Part shown: positions 18,540 to 25,727 of the stretch, in pieces
Layout of the letters: the number at the start of each line of letters is the position of its first letter
Numbering within the stretch: the stretch's first letter is position 1
Assembly: GCF_002280675.1 (NCBI RefSeq)
Contig: NZ_NCEN01000024.1
Coordinates: forward strand, 1 to 38,368
Direction: 5' to 3'
Length of the DNA: 38,368 nt
Origin: Novosphingobium sp. 32-60-15
GTDB taxonomy: Bacteria; Pseudomonadota; Alphaproteobacteria; Sphingomonadales; Sphingomonadaceae
Notes under the pieces: model-generated
What the model was told of the DNA's origin: nothing
The model's input: the letters and a program-made list of their open reading frames with translations, nothing else
The model's database searches: none
Program-made: the position numbers and the translations under genes

Positions 18540-18564
18540 AACGATATGCGCCGCTGTCGGTTCC
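18540..18564 (-). promoter_or_regulatory. EcfG-type promoter of nepR-ecfG
   Basis: Read on the minus strand, GGAAC at 18564-18560 is followed by a 16-base spacer and CGTT at 18543-18540, a full match to the ECF15/EcfG consensus. Predicted transcription starts near 18532, giving a leader of about 120 bases before nepR. Read on the plus strand the same DNA begins GGAAC (18538-18542) and after 16 bases has GGTT, so a weaker opposite promoter toward the kinase at 18672 is possible. Confidence 0.85.
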
Positions 18565-18671
18565 CATTTTGCCGAGCGACAAAGGGATTTCCTTTGCGGC
18601 GGGATCGATTCAATGGAAGGAGCGCCGCTGTTCCGGACGGATTCTTGGGTTAGGGAGGGTTAAAGCGGGCG

Positions 18672-20342
18672 ATGGAAAAGCTTCTTGCCATGAAGAAGCT
18701 GGAACCACGCTGGTACGAGCGCTTTCCGCGCGCTGTGCCGGTGGGGATCTTTGGCATGACCATGGCGGTGGCGTTGTTAAGTGTTTTCGCAATCGAAAAC
18801 GCCGAAGATCAGCGACAAGCGGCGCAAATTGAACAAACCGCCCAGGCGGTTGCTTCAGGACTTGAACGGCGCAGCAACACCAATGCGGCCTATTTACGCT
18901 CAAGTGCAGCCCTGTTTGCCACACAAGCGATTGTCGAGGCGCCGCTTTTCCGCACATTCATCAAACAATTGCACCTTGAAGGGCGCTATGTCGGTTCCGA
19001 TGGCATTGGCTGGGCGTTAAAGACCGATCGTTCCGCTGTGCCATTGGTCGAAAGCATCATGCGCGCTGGCAGCCAACCGGGATTTTCTGTCCGTCCAAAG
19101 CCGGGCGCAAACACAAATTTTGTGGTCCCGGTGATGTTTCTGGAACCCGATTCAATCCGCAACCGCAGGGCAATCGGCTTCGACATGTATTCAGAACCTG
19201 TGCGCCGCACTGCCATGAATGCAGCCGAACGCAGCGGCCAGCCCACAGCCACAGGTCGCGTTGTGCTTTCGCAAGAGGCCAATCCCAACGGCGCGGCAGG
19301 CTTCCTGGTCTACATGCCGGTGTTCGCGTTGCAGCCGGAAGGGGGCCGCTACAAACTGCGTGGGTTTGTCTACTCCCCGTTCGATGCGCAAACGTTTCTA
19401 AAGTCATCGATTGACACCACCCGCCTCGATGGGGCGGGCGTGCGTTTGTATGATGTTACGCCGACAGGGCTTTCGTTAATGGCAAGCGTGTCGACGGCAG
19501 AGCAGTCCGGGCAGACAGTGCGCCGTCCGGTTGATGTGGCCGGGCACCGTTTCATGATCGAGATTGCAGCCCCTGACACGCCGATGTTCACGACCATGTC
19601 GGGCATGACACTGCTGTTCGGGCTGCTGGTCGCAACGCTTTTGCTGGTGCTGGCGCGGTTGCTGACGCAGCAGGCTGCCGAGGACCGGATTGCGTTGAAG
19701 TGGTTCGAACAGCAATCTTCGATCCGCAATTCCTTGACGCGCGAGCTTAATCATCGCGTCAAGAACACGCTGGCCAATGTGCTGTCGATCATCTCGCTCA
19801 CGCGCCGCCGTGCCACCACACTGCCGGAATTTGCCGACAGTCTGGAAGGACGCATCCGGGCGCTTTCCGCAACGCATGATCTGCTCACGCAGTCCGATTG
19901 GGGCACAACGCCGGTAGCGCTGGTTATTCGCGCCGAACTTGCGCCTTATGCGCAAGATTTGCAGCGCCATTTGACGATGGGTGGGCCGGATGTGGAACTG
20001 GCCCCCAATGATGCACTTTCGCTGGGGCTTGCCATTCACGAACTGGCGACAAATGCCGCCAAATACGGCGCGCTCAGCGTCGAAGACGGCCGCGTTTCCA
20101 TCCATTGGGAAATCGCTGCTGAAAACCTTGCACGGATTGAATGGATTGAAACCGGTGGCCCGGTGATCGACGTTCAGCAGCAGCGCAAACGGGGCTTTGG
20201 CACCGAACTGATCGAAAAGATCGTCGCGCATGAACTGCGCAATCCGGTTGACTTGCGCTTTGATCCGGAAGGCGTGCGTTGCACCTTGTTGATCCCGGTG
20301 CGCCGCCGCGATGGATTTACCATGCGACAAGGCCGCACCTGA
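18672..20342 (+). CDS. CHASE-domain HWE-type sensor histidine kinase
   Basis: This 556-residue membrane kinase has TM1 at about 21-42, a periplasmic CHASE-like sensor at about 75-300, and TM2 at about 311-332. A dimerisation/phosphoacceptor segment RELNHRVKNTLANV has His361, the N box HELATNAAKYGAL has Asn461, and the WxE signature (W491-I-E493) marks the HWE class. It is convergent with phyR and divergent from nepR-ecfG, so it probably acts on PhyR. In Sphingomonas a kinase-like protein encoded at this locus (PhyP) works mainly as a PhyR phosphatase. Whether this one is kinase or phosphatase cannot be read here, although His361 and the N box are intact. An ATG at 18690 is an alternative start. 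Confidence 0.92.
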   Translation: MEKLLAMKKLEPRWYERFPRAVPVGIFGMTMAVALLSVFAIENAEDQRQAAQIEQTAQAVASGLERRSNTNAAYLRSSAALFATQAIVEAPLFRTFIKQLHLEGRYVGSDGIGWALKTDRSAVPLVESIMRAGSQPGFSVRPKPGANTNFVVPVMFLEPDSIRNRRAIGFDMYSEPVRRTAMNAAERSGQPTATGRVVLSQEANPNGAAGFLVYMPVFALQPEGGRYKLRGFVYSPFDAQTFLKSSIDTTRLDGAGVRLYDVTPTGLSLMASVSTAEQSGQTVRRPVDVAGHRFMIEIAAPDTPMFTTMSGMTLLFGLLVATLLLVLARLLTQQAAEDRIALKWFEQQSSIRNSLTRELNHRVKNTLANVLSIISLTRRRATTLPEFADSLEGRIRALSATHDLLTQSDWGTTPVALVIRAELAPYAQDLQRHLTMGGPDVELAPNDALSLGLAIHELATNAAKYGALSVEDGRVSIHWEIAAENLARIEWIETGGPVIDVQQQRKRGFGTELIEKIVAHELRNPVDLRFDPEGVRCTLLIPVRRRDGFTMRQGRT

Positions 20343-20375
20343 CGGCGCGGCCTTGGATCAATTGTAACGGTTAGT

Positions 20376-21173
20376 TCAATCGAGCGGGCGGCTTGATCCG
20401 AAGAACAGCGCCTGGCTGATCGCGGTGCGTACAGTCTGTTCCTGAAACGGCTTGGTCACAAGATAGGTCGGCTCTGGCCGGTCCCCTGTCAGCAGGCGTT
20501 CGGGATAGGCGGTGATGAAGATCACGGGCACGGAACCCATCTGCAAGATGTCTTCCACCGCATCCAGGCCCGAACTGCCGTCAGCCAACTGGATGTCGGC
20601 CAGGACCAGACCCGGCTTTTCCCGCGATACGATTTCAAGCGCTTGTGTCCGCGTTGCCGCCATGCCGCAAACCTCATGGCCCAGCGACCGGACAAGGTCT
20701 TCAAGCTGCATGGAAATGAGCGGTTCGTCTTCGATGATCAGAACCGACGTTGCTGATTCCCGGTCAATTTCCGCAATGGCGTCTTGCACAAGACTTTCAA
20801 CCTCATCGGGCGCGCGGTCCATGATATAGGCCGCATCTTCAATACTGAAATCCTCAAGCGTGGTCAGCAGCAGCGCTTGCCGGTTGGCAGGCGTCATTGC
20901 CGCAAGCCGTTCCTGCGCGGCGGCCTCATGCTGGCCAAGCAGGCCCGATGAACGGTCAACCGTATCGACAAAAGCGGTAGACCAGACGCGATTGAACGCG
21001 TGGTATAGCTGCGGGCGTCCTTCGCCGATCAATTCGCGCAAGGCATTATCAGCAAGCGCGGCTTCGAGTGTTGCGCGGACGAATGAATCGCCCGCCGTCT
21101 GACTGCCTGTCAGTGCGCGCGCATAGCGGCGAAGATATGGCAGCTGATTGGCAACCTTGGTACCGAGTGACAT
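20376..21173 (-). CDS. phyR: General stress response regulator PhyR
   Basis: This 265-residue anti-anti-sigma regulator has an N-terminal sigma-like domain (about 1-135, FSIEDAAYIMDRAPDEVESLV in the sigma4-like part) and a C-terminal receiver domain. The receiver shows acidic pocket IIEDE (146-150), phosphoacceptor Asp193 in LADIQLADGS, Thr221 and Lys241 (TKPF). On phosphorylation the sigma-like domain binds NepR and frees EcfG. AAGGGG lies 6 bases ahead of ATG 21173 and an EcfG-type promoter lies just upstream, so phyR is in the regulon it controls. Confidence 0.97.
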   Translation of the reverse strand: MSLGTKVANQLPYLRRYARALTGSQTAGDSFVRATLEAALADNALRELIGEGRPQLYHAFNRVWSTAFVDTVDRSSGLLGQHEAAAQERLAAMTPANRQALLLTTLEDFSIEDAAYIMDRAPDEVESLVQDAIAEIDRESATSVLIIEDEPLISMQLEDLVRSLGHEVCGMAATRTQALEIVSREKPGLVLADIQLADGSSGLDAVEDILQMGSVPVIFITAYPERLLTGDRPEPTYLVTKPFQEQTVRTAISQALFFGSSRPLD

Positions 21174-21206
21174 TCAAACCCCTTCCCGGACAGTATCGTG
21201 CGGCTC

Positions 21207-21232
21207 AACGCGCGAAACTGTTGTCCGGTTCC
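21207..21232 (-). promoter_or_regulatory. EcfG-type promoter of phyR
   Basis: On the minus strand GGAAC (21232-21228), a 17-base spacer and CGTT (21210-21207) match the EcfG consensus. Start of transcription is expected near 21200, about 27 bases before the phyR ATG. Confidence 0.88.
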
Positions 21233-21260
21233 CGGCGTCCGGCAAGACTTATCGATGATT

Positions 21261-21626
21261 TTAACTCACCGCGATCAGGCCTGCCCATTCCGCCAAAATA
21301 TCGGGCGACACCGGCTTGTGAAATTGCGCTGCAAATTCAAAACCTTCAGGGATAGAGTTGCGCTCAAAGCCAGAACTGATTGCCACAGAACAGCCCATTT
21401 GGTGTAATTGCAAGGCAAGGTCGAGCGACATGCCGTCGGGCAATTGCAGATCGAGCAGTGCGGCGGTTGGTAAGCGCCGCTCGATCAATTCGCGCGCGCC
21501 TGCCAAAGTCGAGGCAACCACCACGCTGAACCCGCGCATCTGCAAAGCATCTTCAATCGCCATGGCGACCAGCACGCTATCTTCAACCACCAGGATGAGC
21601 GGCGCATTTGTATTTTTATTCAACAT
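21261..21626 (-). CDS. Single-domain response regulator
   Basis: This 121-residue receiver domain has no output domain. The acidic pair is E15/D16 (VVEDS), the phosphoacceptor is D59 in LLDLQLPDG, and the conserved lysine is in FHKPVS. Single-domain regulators at this locus usually act as phosphate sinks or intermediates between HWE/HisKA_2 kinases and PhyR. The ATG at 21626 is preferred over an earlier in-frame codon (21659). No EcfG-type promoter was found in front. It lies upstream of phyR on the same strand, separated by 87 bases. Confidence 0.9.
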   Translation of the reverse strand: MLNKNTNAPLILVVEDSVLVAMAIEDALQMRGFSVVVASTLAGARELIERRLPTAALLDLQLPDGMSLDLALQLHQMGCSVAISSGFERNSIPEGFEFAAQFHKPVSPDILAEWAGLIAVS

Positions 21627-21764
21627 CTTCGCGCACACCCCTATATTCAAAACGGGCAATAGGGGACAATCCGTGAACCAGCGCTGTCATTTGACATAGC
21701 GCCGGTTACGGCAACCGTGCTTGCATTTTTGGGGATGAGGACGAGACTGTGACGCGGGGGACAA

Positions 21765-22535
21765 ATGGCACAAAGTGATGATAACACAGGGACTTACCTC
21801 GAAAGCCAGGTGCGCTGCGAGGCATGCCCCTTGATTGCTTGCGAGGGGTTGCGCCAGCCGCCTGCCGATTTGCGGCACTGGATCGCAGCTTTTCGCCAGG
21901 GAGAGGCGCGCTACGTCCGGGGTGAGCAGGTTTTTGATCAGGGCGCGCGCCCAAAGCACCTTTATACGGTGCTAAGCGGCGTTCTCATGCGCACGCGGCT
22001 GCTCGAAGATGGTCGGCGCCAGGTAATTAACTTCATGTTTCCCGGCGATTTCATCGGGCTTCAGGCAGCGCTTGATGGAGAGATGAGCCACGCGGTCGAG
22101 GCCGTGACATCGGCCACGCTGTGCGTGTTTGCGCGGGATCGCTTTTTCGACATGGTCGCCAGCCAGCCACGTTTGGCGTTCGACATGACATGGCTTGCTG
22201 CACATGAAGAAGCAGCGCTGGAAGAGCACATCGTGTCGCTTGGTCAGCGTAACGCACGTGAACGGATGACGGCGCTGGCGGTGTTTCTGGTACAACGTGC
22301 AGTCGACACGGGCCTTGCACCCGGCGGGGTACTGACCATCACGGTAACACAAGGCCAGATCGCCGATATGCTGGGCCTATCCCTTGTCCACACCAACCGG
22401 ACCTTGCAGACATTGCGCAGGCTTCAGCTTGTTGACTGGACCGTCACTTCCATTCGCATCCCGGATATGGAATCCGCCAGGCAATTTGCCGGCATTGACA
22501 GCAACGCGTTCCAGCTTCCGCGACCTTATATCTAG
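21765..22535 (+). CDS. Crp/Fnr family regulator with four FNR-like cysteines
   Basis: This 256-residue protein has a cyclic-nucleotide-binding-type beta barrel (about 35-150, with FMFPGDFIGLQAAL), a long dimer helix, and a winged helix-turn-helix around 190-220 (TQGQIADMLGLSLVHTNRTL). Cysteines lie at positions 18, 21, 26 and 120. The spacing C-x2-C-x4-C and then 94 residues to the last Cys closely resembles E. coli FNR (20, 23, 29, 122), which binds an oxygen-labile 4Fe-4S cluster. An oxygen- or redox-sensing role is therefore likely but not proven. It is divergent from the response regulator at 21261. Confidence 0.9.
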   Translation: MAQSDDNTGTYLESQVRCEACPLIACEGLRQPPADLRHWIAAFRQGEARYVRGEQVFDQGARPKHLYTVLSGVLMRTRLLEDGRRQVINFMFPGDFIGLQAALDGEMSHAVEAVTSATLCVFARDRFFDMVASQPRLAFDMTWLAAHEEAALEEHIVSLGQRNARERMTALAVFLVQRAVDTGLAPGGVLTITVTQGQIADMLGLSLVHTNRTLQTLRRLQLVDWTVTSIRIPDMESARQFAGIDSNAFQLPRPYI

Positions 22536-22564
22536 CCCGCTCGGTTTATTACTTGAAAATAAGA

Positions 22565-22581
22565 GATAAAAAATTTTTATC
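22565..22581. repeat. AT-rich palindrome upstream of the sRNA promoter
   Basis: Two perfect 8-base arms (GATAAAAA and TTTTTATC) around one central base lie 7 bases upstream of the -35 element of the predicted small-RNA promoter. It could be an UP-like element, a regulator site, or part of the end of the Crp/Fnr transcript. Confidence 0.6.
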
Positions 22582-22587
22582 AGCGTG

Positions 22588-22612
22588 GGAACTGCAAACG
22601 GGGACACTCGTT
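22588..22612 (+). promoter_or_regulatory. EcfG-type promoter of a predicted small RNA
   Basis: GGAAC at 22588-22592, a 16-base spacer and CGTT at 22609-22612 (followed by TT) form a full-consensus EcfG promoter. No open reading frame starts downstream on this strand; instead a compact stem-loop transcript ends at a perfect terminator, which points to a non-coding RNA. Confidence 0.88.
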
Positions 22613-22618
22613 TTCACT

Positions 22619-22705
22619 ATGTCACCACCGAGACCCCCCCTCCCGTCCAAGCGGTGGTGATACGATCCCGAAGGTCCCCGTCGGAAACGACGGGGACCTT
22701 TTTTT
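22619..22705 (+). ncRNA. Predicted general-stress small RNA with C-rich loop
   Basis: Expected length is about 86 nt, from roughly 7 bases after the CGTT element to the T-run. Hairpin 1 is a perfect 9-bp stem, TCACCACCG (22622-22630) with CGGTGGTGA (22652-22660), and holds a 21-base loop containing ACCCCCCCTCCC, which is complementary to purine-rich ribosome binding sites. A short linker is followed by terminator hairpin 2. The design resembles GsrN of Caulobacter, a sigma-T-dependent sRNA with a cytosine-rich loop that acts on katG mRNA. Homology by sequence is not established here. Start site is inferred from the promoter, end from the terminator. Confidence 0.78.
22671..22705 (+). terminator. 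Intrinsic terminator of the small RNA
   Basis: A perfect 13-bp stem (22671-22683 with 22688-22700) with a GAAA tetraloop merges into a run of seven T bases (22699-22705). Confidence 0.95.
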
Positions 22706-22747
22706 GGACGATCGGCCGCCCCGGTCGCGCCCCATGGTGTGTGGCCG

Positions 22748-22789
22748 GGGTGGTTCGCTTAGATTGCCGAGGGTGGTTCGCTTAGATTG
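22748..22789. repeat. Tandem direct repeat, 19 bases, period 23
   Basis: GGGTGGTTCGCTTAGATTG occurs at 22748-22766 and again at 22771-22789. The right copy contains the stop codon and last codons of the response regulator gene; the left copy is a duplicate of that 3' end in the intergenic space. Confidence 0.9.
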
Positions 22790-23234
22790 AAAGTGCGCCG
22801 CGTATGCGGCCAAACAGGCCAGCGGGCTTGTGCCGATAGACCAGCGCAATCAAATCTTCGGTGCGGAACGGCTTGGCCAGAACATGGCCCAGCACAGCGG
22901 CAGAGGGCGGGATTGATTCAGGCGTCCCGGTGGTAAATACGACCAGTGGCCGCGCTTCGCCCAATTGCATGGCCAATTCGGCCAAAGCCCAGCCATCATC
23001 GCGGTCTGCCAGATGCACATCCAGCACCAGCACCGAAGGCACCGCACGGCCAAGATGCTCCAAGGCTTCAGCAATGCTTGCACAGGTAATCACGGGGTCG
23101 GCACCCGCATCGGTCAACGCTTCGGCAATGTCGAGCGCGATCATTCCGTCGTCCTCAACCACCAGCGCACGGCCCAGCGCTCTACGCGACTTGGGCGGCA
23201 TGGGCTTGGTCCGGTTGTGGTCATCGTTGATCAA
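22782..23234 (-). CDS. Single-domain response regulator, EcfG-controlled
   Basis: This receiver-only protein of up to 150 residues has acidic pocket VVEDD at about 25-29, phosphoacceptor D72 in LVLDVHLAD, and the conserved Lys in LAKPF. The C-terminal extension (HKPAGLFGRIRGALSI) is short. The start is probably the TTG at 23234, which has GGGGGAA 9 bases upstream; an ATG at 23201 is the alternative. A full EcfG-type promoter lies at 23266-23291, so this regulator is likely stress-induced and may feed back on the PhyR phosphorelay. Confidence 0.88.
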   Translation of the reverse strand: MINDDHNRTKPMPPKSRRALGRALVVEDDGMIALDIAEALTDAGADPVITCASIAEALEHLGRAVPSVLVLDVHLADRDDGWALAELAMQLGEARPLVVFTTGTPESIPPSAAVLGHVLAKPFRTEDLIALVYRHKPAGLFGRIRGALSI

Positions 23235-23265
23235 CGTATCGTTCCCCCGCCTGCTTTGCTGATCA

Positions 23266-23291
23266 AACGCGAAAGATGCCCCCCCTGTTCC
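23266..23291 (-). promoter_or_regulatory. EcfG-type promoter of the response regulator
   Basis: On the minus strand GGAAC (23291-23287), a 17-base spacer and CGTT (23269-23266) match the EcfG consensus. Predicted start is near 23258, about 24 bases before the TTG start codon. Confidence 0.85.
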
Positions 23292-23318
23292 AAGCCAAAA
23301 GCCCGGTCACTGCCAAAA

Positions 23319-24476
23319 TCAGAGCGGCTTGTCGTAAATGACGTAAGATTTGTTCACCGTGCTGTTGATGGCTTCGGCAATCGCGTTCATTCCTTGATTG
23401 TCTTCCAGAATCCAGCCGATCTCGCCACGCGTCGCACCATATTCGCGAATGGCATTGCGGCGGATATATTCGATCATCATGAACGCCAGTTGGCTGGCCA
23501 TGCGTGATGATTGCAACCGCTTGCGCACGCCCATCAGCGGCACCCGCATCGTGCGCACTTTGGGTTTGCGCAGCCACAGCAGCAGCTTGGCCCAGTTGAA
23601 CGGGAACAGCTTCCCACCCATCGGTTTGATCACTTCGTTCAGGTCAGGCAGCGTCATCATGAACGCCACCGGCTCGCCTTCATATTCGGCAACCATGATC
23701 AGATCTTCGCGCACAATCGGCTTGAACTTTTTGCCGGCATATTTGATCTCGGCGTCGCTGAACGGCACAAAGCCCCAGTTGTCCGACCACGCATCGTTCA
23801 GAATGTCGAGAATCAGAGCCGCTTCTTCATCGAACTTCGATTTGTCGACTTCGCGAATGCGGATCTTTGCATTCTTTTCGCCAGACTGGATAATGCGTTG
23901 AATGAGCGGCGGAAATTCGTTGAGAATGTCCAGCTCATAGGTGTTGAGCGTCTTGGCGGTCTGGTATCCCAGCGCCTCGATATAGTGGCGATAGCGCTCG
24001 GGCTGGTGGCCCATCATCACCGTCGGTGGCTGGTCAAAGCCTTTGACCAGTTGTCCCGGCTCTTCCCAGATCGACATCGACAGCGGTGCCAGAACGCGCG
24101 TCATGCCCTTTTGACGTAACCATGCCTCTGCATGGCCGATCAAGGCCTTTGCCACCGCTTCATCTTCAGCTTCAAGCAGGCCCCAATTGCCGGTGCCAGG
24201 CCCCATGCCTTGCGATGCATCCATGCCTATTGCCAGATGGTCGATATGCGCCGAAATGCGGCCCACAACCGCCCCGCCGCGCCGCGCCAGGAACAATTGC
24301 ACGTCGGCATGATCGAAGAACGGGTTCTTGCCCGGCGTGATCAGCTCTTCGGCCTCCATCCGCAGCGGCGGTACCCAGCACGGATCGCCCGCGTTCAGGC
24401 GGTACGCCAAATCGAGAAAGGCCTTTCGGTCAGCCTTGCCGGAAACCGGAGTGATGATTACTTCACGCAGAGCCAC
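23319..24476 (-). CDS. GNAT-like N-acyltransferase family protein
   Basis: This protein of about 385 residues is found in sphingomonads and other alphaproteobacteria. Some relatives carry the doubtful name dATP pyrophosphohydrolase. It has a first acyltransferase-like half (RKAFLDLAYRLNAGDPCWVPPL, then GRISAHIDH) and a second half ending in TRGEIGWILEDNQGMNAIAEAI, a pattern of tandem GNAT folds. The substrate is unknown. I place the start at a GTG (24476) with AAAGG about 9 bases upstream, giving VALREVIITPVSG; the longer frame to 24578 runs into the divergent promoter region. It is divergent from a membrane desaturase, suggesting a lipid-related role, but this is inference. Confidence 0.8.
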   Translation of the reverse strand: MALREVIITPVSGKADRKAFLDLAYRLNAGDPCWVPPLRMEAEELITPGKNPFFDHADVQLFLARRGGAVVGRISAHIDHLAIGMDASQGMGPGTGNWGLLEAEDEAVAKALIGHAEAWLRQKGMTRVLAPLSMSIWEEPGQLVKGFDQPPTVMMGHQPERYRHYIEALGYQTAKTLNTYELDILNEFPPLIQRIIQSGEKNAKIRIREVDKSKFDEEAALILDILNDAWSDNWGFVPFSDAEIKYAGKKFKPIVREDLIMVAEYEGEPVAFMMTLPDLNEVIKPMGGKLFPFNWAKLLLWLRKPKVRTMRVPLMGVRKRLQSSRMASQLAFMMIEYIRRNAIREYGATRGEIGWILEDNQGMNAIAEAINSTVNKSYVIYDKPL

Positions 24477-24628
24477 GTTCTTGCCTTTGTTTGCGGGTAA
24501 GCGGGTTTTGTCGGCGAACTGCGGTTCAATCCGGCACATTGTCAAGCCACAGGACGCAAGTGGGGGCGTCCAAGGCACAATTGACCGGCAAAAGCTGTGT
24601 CAAAAGAGTAAAACTGGAACTGCACGGC

Positions 24629-25723
24629 ATGATCGCGACTGATACTCTCAACGGCCCCCGCTCTGCGGCACCGGCACAACCCGTCTTGCCAAAAGGGCTT
24701 GCCGGTACGCCTGATGACAAAGAGATGCTGCGTGCGGCGGTCGAACTCACGCGCGATATCGCCACAGCGCGCCCTGCAATCTATTGGCCCGACATGCTCG
24801 TTTCGGCCGTGCTTGGCTATGCCACGCTGGCCGCTGCGATCCTGCTGGAAAATCCCCTATTCGCTGTGCTTGCGGGCATTGTTTCGGCGCTGGCGTTCTA
24901 TCGCGCGCTGCTGTTCATCCATGAATTGACGCACATCCACAAAACCGCATTGCCCGGTTTTCGCTTTGCGTGGAACCTGCTGGTCGGCATTCCAATGTTG
25001 ATACCGTCGTTGATGTACGAAGGCGTCCATACGCTCCACCACGCGCGCACGCGCTATGGCACGGCGGAAGACCCTGAATATCTGCCGCTGGCCTTGATGA
25101 AGCCTTGGTCATTGCCGGTCTTTACCCTGACCGCGTTGCTATTGCCGGTCGGGCTGTTGATCCGTTCGGCAGTGCTGGTGCCGTTGGGCGTAATCATCCC
25201 GCCGTTGCGCAAGCTGGTGTGGGAACGGGCCTCGTCGCTATCGATCAACCCCGAATTCCGTCGCCGCGCGCCCGAGGGTGATTTTGCACAGATGGTCTTC
25301 TGGCAAGAATTCGGCGCATCAAGCTGGGCACTATTCCTGCTCGGGTGGAGCGCCACGCATTCGTGGCGGCCGCTCATGATTGGCCTTGCGGTGGTATCGC
25401 TCACCGCTTTGCTCAACCAGATCCGCACGCTGGTTGCACATCTGTGGGAGAACGAGGGCGAAGCGATGACCGTGACCGGCCAGTATCTTGATTCGGTCAA
25501 TGTTCCGCCGCCTGCGCTGCTGGCCCCGTTGTGGGCCCCTGTGGGCCTGCGCTACCACGCGCTGCACCACTTGCTGCCATCCATGCCGTATCATTCATTG
25601 GATGAGGCGCACCGCCGCATTACGGCGCACCTCGGGCTGTCTTCAACCTATCAAAAATCGAATTACCATGGCTTGCTGCCATTGGTCGGGCGTTTGGCGC
25701 GCAGCACGATGTTGCCGCGCTAA
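24629..25723 (+). CDS. Membrane fatty acid desaturase family protein
   Basis: This 364-residue integral membrane di-iron enzyme has three His boxes: HELTH (H-x3-H), HTLHH (H-x2-HH) and HALHH (H-x2-HH), with several hydrophobic segments between them. This is the signature of acyl-lipid desaturases and hydroxylases. The substrate (fatty acid, sphingolipid or carotenoid) cannot be told. The ATG at 24629 starts MIATDTLNG; the frame upstream to 24491 is the divergent promoter region. It converges with lptG with a gap of 4 bases, so no separate terminator is present. Confidence 0.9.
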   Translation: MIATDTLNGPRSAAPAQPVLPKGLAGTPDDKEMLRAAVELTRDIATARPAIYWPDMLVSAVLGYATLAAAILLENPLFAVLAGIVSALAFYRALLFIHELTHIHKTALPGFRFAWNLLVGIPMLIPSLMYEGVHTLHHARTRYGTAEDPEYLPLALMKPWSLPVFTLTALLLPVGLLIRSAVLVPLGVIIPPLRKLVWERASSLSINPEFRRRAPEGDFAQMVFWQEFGASSWALFLLGWSATHSWRPLMIGLAVVSLTALLNQIRTLVAHLWENEGEAMTVTGQYLDSVNVPPPALLAPLWAPVGLRYHALHHLLPSMPYHSLDEAHRRITAHLGLSSTYQKSNYHGLLPLVGRLARSTMLPR

Positions 25724-25727
25724 CGCG

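Noticed and set aside
19476..20330. 284-residue frame on the minus strand
   Set aside because: Antisense to the HWE kinase, whose motifs are clear on the plus strand.
20328..20355. 9-bp hairpin at the end of the kinase gene
   Set aside because: No T-run follows on either strand, so I do not call it an intrinsic terminator, although it may slow polymerase between the convergent genes.
23241..23245. A second GGAAC (minus strand) ahead of the response regulator
   Set aside because: The bases 16-17 downstream read ATGA or nearby, not CGTT; the full match at 23266-23291 explains control better.
24615..24640. GGAAC ahead of the desaturase gene as an EcfG promoter
   Set aside because: There is no CGTT at 16 or 17 bases downstream and the site would overlap the start codon.
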